Both the position numbers and the translations under genes were made by a program. Below the pieces are notes generated by a model. The model was not told the origin of the DNA. It saw only the letters and a program-made list of their open reading frames with translations, and searched no databases. A stretch of 64,000 bases of DNA, taken from Gadus chalcogrammus. Its lineage: Eukaryota > Chordata > Actinopteri > Gadiformes > Gadidae. Within the stretch, counting starts at the first letter, position 1; every line of letters begins with the position of its first letter. The stretch is from assembly GCF_026213295.1 (NCBI RefSeq), contig NC_079419.1:14821990-14885989 (forward strand). The letters are read 5' to 3'. Shown piece by piece: positions 14,821 through 28,205 of the stretch.

Positions 14821-14925
14821 GCGCACACGCACACGCACACACACGCACACGCACACACACACACACACACACACAAACTCACATCAACGCACACACACAC
14901 ACTCACGCACCCACATGCACCAGCG
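14779..14925. repeat. (CA)n microsatellite with CG interruptions
   Basis: CA repeats over about 145 bp, broken by CGCACG words in the middle. Confidence 0.95.
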
Positions 14926-15934
14926 CTGGCATGCACACTTAACTACCACTGATGTCCGCTGGACTTCATCAAAGGCTTAAATCCATCCTATTGTTACACA
15001 GAATTGATTTGTAGACAGATGTTTCAACCTTTAGATGGCAGCAGTGAGGCAGGGCTAACACTCTGTCAGTCATGTAGGTAAAGTTTAAGTTTGCTCAACT
15101 ATCTACAAACTCCCCACGCGGGGGAGAGACTCCTGAGGCCCTGACACACCAGGCCGGTGATTGGACATTGTCGGGCCGTCGGTAAGCGTCATTGGTCCTA
15201 CTTTCTGCGGTGTGTCCCGCGCTGCAGGCGCTAGCCGGCCCTTGTCTGTGATTTTTCGTCCAAATTACGCAATTGAATCGTTGTTCGAGGGCGTGGTGAA
15301 GGAACTCCCTCGTGTGGCTGTTTAGCTTCAGCTAATCGATGCGCTACAAGAGAAACAGGAGTGAGCAAAGCAGCAAATCATCTTATCGTTCATATTCTTG
15401 ATCAGAAGTAGCTGTATTACGGTCTGAGTGAGGGTGGTCTGAAATGGTGTCAAAAGCTGCTTCATTAATTGTTTTTATCAGCCGCAGTCCTAGGTTTTCC
15501 CTTTTGGAAAGATGAATACAGGGAGGGTTATTTAATCTCACGCAGGCAGAGAACGTACGTGCTAGTTGGCCGTTAACTTTTTGGCCTAGGCACAGGCGGC
15601 GAGTGGCAATCCAACAGCCGGCCTGCGTCGTAGCTGGTTCTCTGACGTTGCTGTGGTGTGTCTGTGCCTTTAAACCAGCCATATTGTGCCTCGACATAAC
15701 CAGTTGGTAATTGTTGCTGTCGAAACATCTCAATAACCAGTAATCACACACACCGACACACACACACAAGCTAGCACACGCGCTAGCACACGCGCTAGCA
15801 CACCCATACAAGTCACACGTGCGCATGTGTGTGTGTGTGTGTGTGTGCACATACACACACCTGTGTCTGTGATATATTTGTTTGTGTGAAAATATGTCGG
15901 CGAGCTACTGTCATTCTCAAATGAACAAAACCTG

Positions 15935-16380
15935 ATTCATCCCAGGTGTATGTGCGTATATTTGTAGTTGTGTGTATTTGTGTGCAAGTGTATTTGTAGT
16001 TCTGTATGAGTGTGTCAGTCTATTTGTAGTTATGTGTGTGTGTCAGCGTATTTGTTGTGTGTTTGTGTGTGTGTGTGTGTGTTGGTGTATTTGTAGTTGT
16101 GTGTGTGTGTGTTTGTGTGTGTCAGTGTATTTGTTTGTGTGTGTTAGTGTATTTTTATTTGTGTGTGCATGTATCTGCGTTAGTGAATTTAGAGTTGTCT
16201 GTTTGTTTGTCTGTGTGTTTGTAGTTGTGTGTGTGTGTGTGTGTGTGTGTGGCTCAGTGTATCTGTAGTTGTCTGTGTATTCGTGTGTTTGTGTATTTGA
16301 GGATGTGTGTGTGTGTGTTCAGGTGAATTTCTTGTTGTGTATGTGTGTTCGTGGGTGTTTGTTATTGTGCGTGACATGTT
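15935..16380. repeat. GT-rich degenerate minisatellite
   Basis: Interrupted GT repeats in which GTGTATTTGTAGTTGTGTG recurs roughly every 40-60 bp. Confidence 0.85.
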
Positions 16381-16539
16381 TGTGTCACGTTGAGCCCTAC
16401 CAAATTAACCTATGTGTAAAGTGTGACACCACAAGGCTGATGTAGAAGCTGTCCAACCACCTTCACTATACACCTGAGAGGCTCACCTGTACGCCACTAA
16501 GACTCAGAGACACCAGCAGAGGGCAGGATTAACATTACT

Positions 16540-16542
<3 letters not shown>

Positions 16543-16622
<80 letters not shown>

Positions 16623-16706
16623 GGGGGAGAGAGAGAGAGAGAGGGGGGGGGAGAGGGAGAGAGAGGGAGAGAGTAATATGGAGAGAGTAAGAGAGAGAGT
16701 GAGACT

Positions 16707-16741
<35 letters not shown>

Positions 16742-16742
16742 A
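16543..16742. repeat. (GA)n microsatellite with G-runs
   Basis: Several pure GA blocks separated by runs of G (for example 16612-16627). Confidence 0.95.
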
Positions 16743-17093
16743 CACACGCTGGAGAGAGAGAATAGAAAAAACAGACTTGTGTTTGTGTGTTGGTTTGTGT
16801 CTGTGTGGGTGTGTGCAGCATTTATTATTTTATCTTTTATTGAGTTATAAATAAATTTGCTATATGTTATTTTTCCAATCTGTAATACTGCAGCACTCCC
16901 CCTGTGTCTTTTGTTAACGTTTCCTTTTTTTTTGCATCTTAAAGCACATTCTAAAGCACTATTAAAATAGTTTATTATATTATACATTTCGATTCTATAC
17001 AGTTTTGTTTTATACAGTTAAGTCCTCGGTACAGTTGGGTTATTTTAGATAAATTTGGGCCTAAACAGTTTATTTATTTGGTATTGTCGTATT

Positions 17094-17490
17094 ATACAGT
17101 TTGGTTCTATACAGTTAAGTTCTCAGAACAGTTTGGTTCTATCAGAGTTTGATTTTTACGTTCTGTCAAAAACAGTTTGGTTCTATACGTTCTATCAGAT
17201 ACAGTTTGGTTCTATACGTTCTATCAGATACAGTTTGGTTCTTTACGTTCTATCAGATACAGTTCGGTTCTATACGTTCTATCAGATACAGTTTGGTTCT
17301 ATACGTTCTATCAGATACAGTTTGGTTCTATACGTTCTATCAGATACAGTTTGGTTCTATACGTTCTATCAGATACAGTTTGGTTCTATACGTTCTATCA
17401 GATAGTTTGGTTTTATACGTTCTTTCAGATACAGTTTGGTTCTATACGTTCTATCAGATACAGTTTGGTTCTATAAGTTATATCAGATCT
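17094..17490. repeat. 29-bp minisatellite
   Basis: About 11 near-identical 29-bp units from about 17165, each containing GATACAGTTTGGTTC followed by TATACGTTCTATCA. They are preceded by diverged single units (ACAGTTTGGTTCTATACAG) from about 17094. Open frames across it are repeat translations. There are no unique spacers, so it is not a CRISPR-type array. Confidence 0.95.
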
Positions 17491-17581
17491 TATATCTATT
17501 AGGTGCAACTAGCAGCCGTTCATCATTGTAGCTGCTGAGACATGCCCTCCATCCAACCAATCTCTTTGATTAAACCCCTTA

Positions 17582-17603
17582 CCCCCCCCCCCCCCCCCCC
17601 CCC
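17582..17603. repeat. Poly(C) run
   Basis: A run of 22 consecutive C within a C-rich patch that continues to about 17630. Confidence 0.9.
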
Positions 17604-18597
17604 AACCCCCCCGCCCTGGGCCCCTGTGCCGAGGGCCCCTCTGGAGTCACTCGGGCATTGTTCGGGAGATAAAGGCCTGTTGTCTTACTGTGAGGGGAGT
17701 TGATGGGATGGAATCAGAGCTGGATTAGGAGGGAGGTTGGAGCCAGGGCCCCCAGGTTGCTGAGGGCAGCGCGGCACGTCAGTCTGAGCACCGCACACTT
17801 CTGCTGGGGAGATTGAGGGATCAGGGTTTAGTTATCCAAATGTGTTTTTGTGTGTCATCTAAAGGATAATTTAAGGCATCAGAGATTCTTGTTGACATCC
17901 CGCAAGTTAAGTTGTAGTTCATTTTCAAGGTGCAATTCCTCTCTGGGTCTAGTTTATTTTGCTTTATCCCAGTTACAGTCATAAAGTGTTTGACAGATCC
18001 ATGTACAATACCTTATTAACCGTAACCTTGTCACAGGCCTCAAGGCTCAAACTGACTAACAAAGACATTACAAATAATAAAGATGACATAACAGATAAAT
18101 ACCTCCTATGGAGGTTGTGTCTGTGGACAGTTTGGATACGGGAGGTTATGAGAGCTATAGGTAATGCTGCCAGGCTTATGCCTACTTACCGAACGCAAAA
18201 CCAACAAGTAGGCCATAACATAAGACATAAAACAAACACGAGGCATTAAGGAAATTAATGTCACCTCGCCATTGTTGCCAGCGGATTACTGCTTGCAAAA
18301 TAACTAGTTAAATGCTAATGGTAATGCTTTCAGACAGACCCTAGCCTCGGGACAGGTATTTCAAACGGTGTTATCATCGCCCTAGCTGCTGCTCCTCTTA
18401 CGAGCAGTACACTGCCTCAGGCTGCGTGTAACTGCACCCAGGCGACCCCTGTAGGCCAAGACAGGCAACAACAGCCAGAAGCCACTATGTGAAAGGGACG
18501 CAGCGTAATGTCATACTGCTTGTGTTAAAGCGATGCTGTCAGAGTCAGTATTAAATGTGTCTGTACAGTGTATGTGTGTATGCAGATTGAATAATTT

Positions 18598-18808
18598 TGT
18601 GTGTGTTTGCGTGTGTGTGTGTGTGTGTGTATGTCTTTGTGTGTTTGATTGCAAACTGTCTATATGTGTACGCATCAAAGTGTGTTTGTGTATGTGTGTG
18701 TATGTGTGTGTGTGTACGCGTGTGAATGTGCATGTCTGCAGAAGTAGTGTGTGTGTCTGTGTGTGGTCTTTGGTGTGTGTGCAGAAGTGTGTGATTGCAG
18801 CAGGAATG

Positions 18809-18859
<51 letters not shown>

Positions 18860-18932
18860 AGCAGGGGTGTGTGTGCGCAGCAGGGGTGTGTGCGCAGCAG
18901 GGGTGTGTGTGTGTGTGTGCAGCCGGGGTGTG
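18598..18932. repeat. GT-rich region with short tandem unit
   Basis: Interrupted (GT)n. At 18856-18930 the word GCGCAGCAGGGGTGTGTG is tandemly repeated about four times. Confidence 0.9.
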
Positions 18933-19209
18933 TGTGGGGTCGGCAGGTCAAGTGGAGGCTGATTGGTGGAAAAACTGGAGATGTGACCTGGACATGATAC
19001 TCCATAGGGAGCCCCTTCGCTCTCTCTGTCTGCATGTCTCTCTACCTCACTCGTTCTCTCCATATATGCATGACTCTCTCTCTTTCTGTATGCCTGTCTC
19101 TCTCTCTTCATTTCTGTATGTCTCTCTACCTCTCTAACTGTATACATGTGTATCGCTCTCTGTAACATACGCATATTCACACACACATACACAAACCCCC
19201 ATCCAACCC

Positions 19210-19213
<4 letters not shown>

Positions 19214-19240
<27 letters not shown>

Positions 19241-19241
19241 G

Positions 19242-19336
<95 letters not shown>
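19214..19336. repeat. (CA)n microsatellite
   Basis: Two CA blocks separated by one GTCA interruption near 19241. Confidence 0.97.
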
Positions 19337-19337
<1 letters not shown>

Positions 19338-20389
19338 GCTACCAGATGTCTCAGCCATTAGACATGTTGAATTATTGATCCCTCAGACCTGGAGACTCTG
19401 CATCCCATAATATTCCAGCCTGCCTGTCACTATGGCAACCAAGTGCTTCTGGATCTCCACCCCTGGAGGTCAAAGCTCACACTATACTTTAATACAGATG
19501 ATATAAGTTGAAACCGACTGACCAAAAAATACAATAGTTAAACTCAAGTATAATAAATAACGATTGCTTCTGGTATGAGCTTTATGTTTTTAGAGAAGTG
19601 CTCGGAAGATCCCGACTATTATCATTAATTATTCATATTAATGGTTGGAATTGTTGCTGCTATTATTATTATTCTTCTTATTATTATTGTCTGCATCAAA
19701 CTGATAAATGTGAGGTGTCATATCAGCACCCAAACCAAACATATAGACACACGCTCGCACAGAGACACACTCACACACTAACACATGCGAACAGACTTAT
19801 GCACGCACACCATCTGAAGTGCTTTGAGGGTCTGAGCAGCACTGTGTATTGTATTTTTATAAGTGAAGCACATAGAGACGGCCTGGTGTATGAAATGTGC
19901 GCTATTAATAAAGTTGACTTGACTATATATAATAACTTATTTACAAACTGAGTGGAGTGAAGTAGAACGTTTAAGATAGTAGGCCTACATTACATTGAAC
20001 ATCATGCAGCACAAACTTACTCACTCTCTGATGAGGGAGAACATTTTAACACACAGTCGAGAGTTGTACGGCTTCCACAATAAAAGTTCATGTATCTCAG
20101 TATCCGGTGCATCAGTAGAGCTGGAGCGTAGTGCAACAATAAAAGTACTCAATACTCGGCTGGCCCGATCACGACAACACAATGACATCATAAACAGTGA
20201 AGCACGTCGCCCCGCTGACCCACGCTGATGATAGGAGGAGGGGGGGGGGATTTCCATGGCGATGGTATAGATTCACTGATCCATGCACGGGCTGATGGAC
20301 CTGTAGAACCTGTAGGAAGCTTGTTCCAGGACTACCGATCTAGTTTTAAAGCGGTCCACAGGTTTAAAGTATAGTACTCCCTATCATTG

Positions 20390-20760
20390 ATAGAGCACTG
20401 TGTAATAATAATAATAATTTTCTCCATGTATTTTTATATCTTTGTATAAACCTACAAAGATATATATAAACTCATATAATTATGATTAATCTATATATAG
20501 ACATACTGTAGCCTGTTTAAAATTAATGATAACTATATCAGTATATGTATATACTGTACTTAGCCTACATACATTATTATGGTATACATCTTTAGATAAA
20601 CTTACATAGCCTACATATACATTAATAAATTATATATCTCAATATACATATAGCCTACGTATATATAAAGGTATATATAGACTTACATGGGCTATATATA
20701 GTAATAATAAATATTTATGAATATATGCATAGACTATATGTATATCAATCATTGAGAAGT
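20390..20760. repeat. AT-rich degenerate repeat
   Basis: TATATA-rich sequence in which TAGCCTACATATAC-like words recur irregularly. No exon seen. Confidence 0.6.
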
Positions 20761-22745
20761 AAGTATCAAAGCAGAAGGGTTGAAAAAACTAAACACAGGG
20801 TCTAAACTAGACCTGTGTTTCCTTCAGTTCTGGGATTTGTAAAGCGATTGGACAACATGAACTGATGGAAGAGAGATGGATGGATGAGCGATTGATGGAT
20901 GTGTAAACAGATGGATGAGGGATGAATCGACGCATAAATGCGTGGTTGTGTAGTTTGCAGTGTGGAGTAAACATGTCAGCATTTATACTGATAAATGATT
21001 TATACACGGGAGAGTGGATGACTGGGTTTTAATGACTGTTTCAGTGGTTTGTGTTCGGTTCTGCCTGCAAGGATCCATTTAAACTGACAGATAAATAGAT
21101 TAACACACACAGGGTTCCTGTGGGCTGTGATATAGTACAATGGGCTCCTGTCTGACTCATTATAAGCCATTATAAACCGGGTCGTGCTTTCGCGGCGCTC
21201 TGGCGCCACCATGTGGCCTAACACTGTCACTGCAGGACTTGGAGCAACAATGCAGCGAAGATTATCGGAGCGATATCTCTCCTTCTATAGACACAAGTCG
21301 CACCTGAACATAGTGCTTGTTTACTCGGATTAAACAAACAGAGCCTGCAGAACAAACATTAAAATCCAATGCTGTGGAGTCCAATGTGTAGAGCAAGGCA
21401 GTAGCCCCCCCAGGGTTGGAGGTTCAACTCCATAAATATGTTTGTTCAAAATGGAAGGTGGATATGTTTATAGTTTGAATACCAAATAATTTCACAAAAC
21501 TTTTTCTTTTTTTTCTAAGTATGATAGCAACGGATACTAGTCTACAGCATAGAAGTGGAGCGTGAGTAATCCTACTGGAGAGCGTTGGACTTTATCCACT
21601 CAACGTGCTATCATTAGCAGCTTTGTTGTAGCGCTCGGACCAACCTAGAGTTAGCCTAAATTTACTTAACCTGGTCCTTATTGGGTTCAATACTCAACGG
21701 AAATAAATTATCTTTTGACATTGGACTGCAATACACTAACACAAATACAGACTTTTATATCATCTTAGCCTATAGCTTATCGTAAGAGAGGTCTTTGTAG
21801 CGTGTTGTTGCCTTTATATAATCATTGTTATAGGGCGCCTAATATTCTGCAATGTTCAAGACAATGGCGATGTAATAAATAAGATAAGACAGCAAATCAT
21901 TAACCGCCGTCTTTGAACAACTAAAAAAAAAACGAAACCGGATAATTAATCCTTTCAAAACCCTATTTGGGTAAACAGAAACTATACTGAAGCGTATCAG
22001 CTCTGAACTTTAATATTTTAACATTGGAAAATGGTAAGAGTAGGACTATCCGTGGACGAGGACGAGATGGCAGCATCTAGTGGTCACTTGGAGCATCGGT
22101 TAGGCGCCAACTGTGGGTCCGCCCCCCGACCTCATCCTCTCAATACTTTGACCGCTGGGTGTCACGTGGCTCCCAAGGAAAATACATAAATGATAAACAG
22201 TGTATTTTAATCTTTTCATCGGCTCTATCCCGTTCGAAGAAGAATATCCAAACTGTCCACGGACATTCCATCCGCAAAACGAGGAAGCAAACTATTGAAT
22301 GCGTGAGACTGCGTGTCTGACTGAAGAATAGCAGATCTTTACTTAGTTACGCTACGTATCTAACAAACCGATATCGTAATGCATCTTCAACACCCTAAAT
22401 ATATACTTATCATTTCGTGCGACGTTTGATCAGACCAAAAGGTGAAATTAAATGCGCCATCGTGAGCTTTTCACCAACGTGTGCTGACTCGCATCATGGC
22501 GGGCTTAAGATGAAGTGGAGACGGCGGGGACAACATGGAGGCGATAAACAACAACAACAACAATAGGCCGTCAGCAGTCCGCCTGCTTACACTCTAATCT
22601 CTTCGAATGTCCACTGGTGTCGCTTTCTCACTCTGTGGTCACTCCTACTGGGAATCTTATTTATTGTCTCGCGCGTCCTCCACGGTGACCGCGCGCTCGG
22701 TTCCACGCATGACAATACAGGGTGGGGGCGGAGAGGGTGAGGGTG

Positions 22746-23022
<277 letters not shown>

Positions 23023-23222
23023 CTGCCGGTAGCACTGCACGTCCTCGCCTGTTGGCAGCGCTGCTATTCATATGGAGAGTATTGACATGCGGGCAATGTG
23101 GCCTCCATTACTAACGGCGATACCTTTTTTTTCTACGAGACTGGTTGTATGTTTAGTTGTTCAGGTGCCATGATCCGGCGATACGGCCGCCCACGTTTTT
23201 ATTCTAATTAATGGACGTTCAG

Positions 23223-23227
<5 letters not shown>

Positions 23228-23256
<29 letters not shown>
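23228..23256. repeat. (TA)n microsatellite
   Basis: Pure TA over about 29 bp. Confidence 0.9.
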
Positions 23257-23257
<1 letters not shown>

Positions 23258-23849
23258 CAATCTCGAACGCAATGGGATCAAGTGTTTTGACTGCGATGGA
23301 AATTGGACGCGGGACTAACGGCTGAATATGGCCATTGTTAAAAGAGTCACAACTAGGACCAGATGTGGAGTTTATTTAGGACTACCCTTTTTGGTTCCTC
23401 ATCAACGGTGGCTTTGTTTTTAATTTGTGCGTTATTGAAGCCCTGGTTTCCGTAGAGCGACAGTGTTGGTCTGAACGGTGACATGAAATACATTGAAATA
23501 TGGACGCGTTTGCGCATCCACCAAAAATCCCCTAACAGCGCCCCGCCCACCCGGCCCTCGCCACCGAACATCAAACGCTCCTTTGATATTATGGGATGGC
23601 CTTTCCAAGGGCCCTCTGTTCTGTCCCGCGGAGGGTGTGCTGAGAGACGATTTTCATAATTCATATTTTCGTTGTTGTTACCTGGGGCCCAGAAAGTAAA
23701 AAACGCTTTACAACGTTTTGCATCGTTGTATTGTGTGCGCATCATATTCGTTACGCACTTGTCATAGACCGCCACAAGATGGTCTGTTTAACCTTATATA
23801 CAAGATATAGATTATTTATTTCAAGATTAAATATGTTTTTTATCTTTAC

Positions 23850-24125
23850 AAAACGACACAAAGCTACGTTGTTTCTGCTGTGTTTTCACGCACACGGTGT
23901 GTCGACTGTCTGGAAAGCATGGCTGCGCCGGGAACACAAAGACCGTCTTTTGCTCTCCTTCCATGACACGACTTGCGAGGAGCCCGAGACACGAACGTGA
24001 AATGGCGGCACGAGGAGAGGAGGACAGTGAAACCTGAAGCTCGGAGTTAAAGTCGGAGCCAAACACCGGACTGGATCACGGTCGGCAGCGGATCCGGACT
24101 CGGGGACTCCAGACTATTGCCGTTT
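23850..24125 (+). promoter_or_regulatory. Orphan promoter/first-exon-like patch
   Basis: A CpG-containing patch with GTGAAATGGCGGCACGAG at about 23997-24014. This matches the YY1 motif AAnATGGCGGC, which typically sits just downstream of transcription starts in the sense direction. It is followed by GGAG/GGAC-rich sequence resembling a 5'UTR. No downstream coding exon is recognised. Candidate non-coding first exon or lncRNA start; inference only. Confidence 0.25.
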
Positions 24126-24387
24126 TTTTTTTTTTTAACTCTAGTTCTTTTTTTGTTCTAATCCATCTATAGGGATTTGACATTGGCTGGCATATAAACA
24201 ACAAAGTTGAGTGGAGGGTACATAGAATAATGGATATTCACAAAAGGGGAAGTTGCATAACAATACTGGACTATTTACCACAGCATATGCTAACTTTAGT
24301 TCTTCTTCCTGTGTTGTAGCTTGTCCAGCCTCTTGAAATACAAAACTCAGCCAAACAAGAATATACATGAAGAGCTATATTAGCGCC

Positions 24388-24517
<130 letters not shown>

Positions 24518-24599
24518 TAAAAATAAGAGCTAGCTCAAAATCCTGTTGTAAGGTCACTCCCTGTTTGCTTTTGTCATACGCGGTATAAAACTTCCCAGC

Positions 24600-24962
24600 A
24601 CCTCCTCTCCTCAATTCCTTTCCTCGCTCCTCACGCACTCCGCCCTCGTTCCCCATCTCCTCCTCTCCTCCCCCATCTCCTCTCCTTTATTCCTCTCATC
24701 TACCCTCCATTCCTTCCCTCCCTCCTCCCACACCAACTCCCCCCCCCGCCCTCTACTCACCCCCCCTTCTACCCCTCCTCTTCTCTCCTCCCCCTCCCCT
24801 GCTCTCCTCCTCTCTCCTCCCCTCCTGCTCTCTCCTCTCCCCCTCCTCTCTCCCAGTCCAGACCATACATGGAGTTGGATGAGAAATGGACTCCAAACAG
24901 AGGGAGGAAAGGAGGGAGGGGGGAGGAAGGAGGACACCAAGAGTGATGGTAGGGTTGGGAAA

Positions 24963-24998
<36 letters not shown>

Positions 24999-25200
24999 CG
25001 TACATGCACCATCAGCGTTTCCTCGTCCAGAATCTCTCACCGGACTGGTTTCACGTACGGTAACACAACATGGACCTCCACCTCCTTCTCCTCCTCCACC
25101 TCCTTCTCCTCCTCCACCTCCTCCTCCACCACCTCCTCCTTCTCCCCCTCCTCCTCCTTCTCCCTCTCCTGTTCCCTGCCTGCTCCTTCCTTGCATTCAC
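24600..25200. repeat. CT-rich low-complexity region with (CA)n and (CCT)n
   Basis: 24600-24855 is CCTCTCC-rich, 24966-24999 is (CA)n, and 25075-25195 is a (CTCCTCCAC)-like pyrimidine repeat. Open frames in all phases are repeat artefacts. Confidence 0.85.
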
Positions 25201-25937
25201 CTCCTCTCCTCCCCCCTCTCACCTCCACCCGACAGGAGAAAGACAATATTTGCTGTCTAGAGGGGCGGGTGGGGGGGGGGGGGGGGTGGGGGTGGAGCCA
25301 GCAGGAATGTGGAAGTGGCCTGGTTTTTTCGGTGGGTGCAGCGAGCAGTTTGAGAGGGCGGGGGTGAGGAGGGTGGAGTGGAGGGCGGGCGGGGGCGTGC
25401 ACACGGCAGACTGATAACGAGGGCGGGCGCGTGAGCCACGGCACACAGTGGTATCTGCCGTGATGCGTTTCCTGTTGTTGTGGTCCTGTTTCCGTCCCCG
25501 CCCCCGCCCCCCCTGAATGGGTTAGAAACACACAGACAGAGAGGACGGAGATGAAGATGAGGAAGACGTTGTTGAGGTGCCCCCCTGGGTCTTGGAGCAC
25601 GGCGCTATCGGTGAGAGTCTTGAGGGGGGCCCGGCCCACCATGTGGCTGTTCAGGGGACACAAGTGGCCCTTTCATTGGCGGTTATCTGGTAACCAGAGT
25701 AACAGCTTGTGTGTGAGAGAAGTGTGTTTGTTGGGGGAGGTGAGGGGAGGGGAGTGTATGAAGTTAAGGGAGGAGTAAGGGGACTAGAAATAGGTGTGAA
25801 ATAGGTGTTTCTGTCTGGTTGGTGTGTGTGTGTGTGCGACTGCATTGATCCCTAGTTGACCTTCGTTTCGCTGACATCATTAATCAATAAGTCACCCTTT
25901 CACCAGGATCAAACTCTACACACAGACAGAGATTCAC

Positions 25938-25939
<2 letters not shown>

Positions 25940-26026
<87 letters not shown>
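25940..26026. repeat. (GA)n microsatellite
   Basis: About 86 bp of pure GA, followed by a short GACA repeat. Confidence 0.97.
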
Positions 26027-27051
26027 AGTATAGACAGACAGACAGTGTACGAGAGAGAGAGAGAAATCCGACACCTCCTTTATGGGTCTCCTCAGGAGCT
26101 GGATAGGAGAGGAGGTCTGTGAGGGCCTGAGAACACACACACTTTCCCCTAGCACTCGCAACCTTTCCTTCACCGTCCTTACCTCCATTCCATCTCTACT
26201 TCCCTTTCACCCTGTCCTCAGAGCCTTTCCTTCACGCCCTTTTCTTTCTCTCTGTCCTTTCCTCCTTCCTTCCATCCTCATCCCCTTCCCTCACCTTGTT
26301 ACCTTCCCTTCCTCATTGTCTCCTTTCCTTCACAGCACAATAAAAACCAGAAATACTTGTGTTCTGTTTGAACAGCACCTCACAATGTCCATCTCTCAGA
26401 TGGTGGCGCTCCACACAGCAGCTCCGCCATACAGGGAGAAGACGGAAGTCTCCGGAATGAAACCAGTCCCAGCGACAAACAGGAAAGCCCCACATTGAGG
26501 GAAAAAAAAGAAAGAAAGTAAAAAGCAGGAAACAAAATAGGCGGGCTTTTACTTGTCGCTCTGAGGTCACCAGCAGCCTCGTCCACACCGGGCTGTCGGG
26601 CCCCCGGCTCCATCAGAGAACACGAAACCACAGGAGATCCCCCGACTCGTAAAGGGAGAGGAGTGGGAAGGCAGGTTCCCGCGTCTTCACCCGCAGGAGA
26701 AAGGTCTCGGCTTTCACACCACAGAAGGAACCCGACTCTGGGGGACCTTCTCTCACCAGCGAGGGTTCATTGTATCCCACAAAGCTAACAGCTAGCCAGC
26801 TGATGTCGAGCCTTTGGATTTCTGCTACACGATCCCCGAGTTTTGTTTTGTTTGAATTGTATACATTTAACTGTATGCTCACGTCAGACATCCTATTCAT
26901 TTAAATTCTGCTACAATCACATGACGTCAACAACAAAACATGACCAAAGCATACCTCCTGCATCGTTAGTCATTTTGCTTATCCGAAGTAGCTTAGACAT
27001 TTTTATAGCAGCAAATCATTAATGAGCAGGTACACCATCTTCTAATGGCCT

Positions 27052-27350
27052 ACAGGTAGACCGTTAACACTGTTAACACACTCTAGGACAGGGAGAACAT
27101 GAGTTAACCTGCTCTAGGACAGGTATACCGTTAGGTAAACTGCTCTGCGGCTACAGGTAGATCACTAGTTAACCTGTTCTAGGACAGGGAGATCATTAGT
27201 TAACCCGCTCTAGGAAGGGTAGATCATTAGTTAACCTTCACTAGGAGAGGTAGACCGTTAGTTAACTTGCTCTAGGACAGGTAGATCATTAGTTAACCTG
27301 ATCTAGGACATAAACAGGTAGAACATTGGTTAACCCACTCTAACCTACAG
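27052..27350. repeat. 31-bp minisatellite abutting a tRNA-like SINE head
   Basis: About nine diverged units of roughly 31-32 bp containing CTAGGACAGGTAGATC and ATTAGTTAACC. On the minus strand the unit reads TGTCCTAGAGCAGGTTAAC, which resembles the TGTCCTTGAGCAAG... body segment common in fish tRNA-SINEs. A tRNA-like head follows at 27351. Confidence 0.85.
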
Positions 27351-27430
27351 GTGGGCGGCCGCCGGTTGGGACTTGAACCCAGAACCTTTCAGGTAGGAGT
27401 CAACACCCTGACTACAGAATGTCTAACCTG
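27351..27430 (-). mobile_element. tRNA-derived SINE head
   Basis: On the minus strand, GTAGTCAGGGTGTTGACTCC is followed by AAAGGTTCTGGGTTCAAGTC, matching A- and B-box spacing and similar to the heads at 8.3 and 29.4 kb. Its downstream body is the 31-bp minisatellite. Confidence 0.6.
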
Positions 27431-27778
27431 ACCCCCTCTGCTGGCATAATAACAAGCTAGTTTCGCTAGGCTAAAGTCCATTAGCGAGCAATGGGATTAG
27501 CAGCAAGAGGACCTGTTGGTATATTCTCCGGGATGCGGTGAGCGTGCAACAGAACAGCTGCCGGGGGGATTTTAGATTTAATTTGGGCTCGCTCCAAATG
27601 ACACAATGGCTCCCCCGCGTAATTATCAGCCAAATCAGCGCTAGCGCCCCGAGAGTTCAAGCTAGGTCAGCGGCCATGTTGAGGCAAAAGGTTCGCTGAA
27701 TAAATATAATCAACTCAAACCAAAGGCTGTCATTTGGCAGCCGTTTCGACCAATCAGAATCCGGAACAGAGGTGTGTA

Positions 27779-27779
<1 letters not shown>

Positions 27780-27810
<31 letters not shown>
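27780..27810. repeat. (GT)n microsatellite
   Basis: A short pure GT tract of about 30 bp. Confidence 0.93.
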
Positions 27811-27815
<5 letters not shown>

Positions 27816-27914
27816 GGCGGGGCTATGAATTGGGCCACCCAGAGTCGCGTCCCGGCGGGCCTCTGTAGGAAGAGGAGAGATCCACAGGAGCAGGTTAATT
27901 AGAACCATTAGTGC

Positions 27915-28205
27915 TGGAGATTAGCACACAGACACGTACACGTACGCACAAAGACACACACACGTATGGACAGACACACATAGACACATACACACACGTA
28001 CGCACAGACACAAACACACATGTACGCACACGCAAGAGCAGACAGTAACACACAAGTAGAAATACACACAAGTATACACACAAACCTACGTACCTGTACA
28101 CAGGCATACACACACAACTAGGTACACACACACAAAGAAACCCATACATGTACACGTACAGACAGACACACACGTATACAGACAGACAGACACACACACA
28201 CACAC
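27915..28205. repeat. CA-rich degenerate repeat
   Basis: ACACACGTACGCACAGACAC-like words repeated with variation over about 290 bp. Confidence 0.9.

Noticed and set aside
15130..15330. Diverged DNA-transposon remnant (GGCCCTGACACACCAGGCCG...)
   Set aside because: The sequence looks repeat-like and CpG-rich, but I could not find matching inverted ends, so I do not list it as an element.
17094..17490. CRISPR-like array of 29-bp repeats
   Set aside because: No unique spacers, units are directly contiguous, and the surrounding genes are vertebrate.
18551..19333. 260-codon Cys-Val/His-Thr open frame
   Set aside because: Read-through of (GT)n and (CA)n microsatellites joined by chance open sequence.
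26313..26631. Possible exon encoding a Ser/Leu-rich segment on the minus strand
   Set aside because: Two overlapping frames are open for 80-90 codons, but neither resembles a known family or has clear splice borders.
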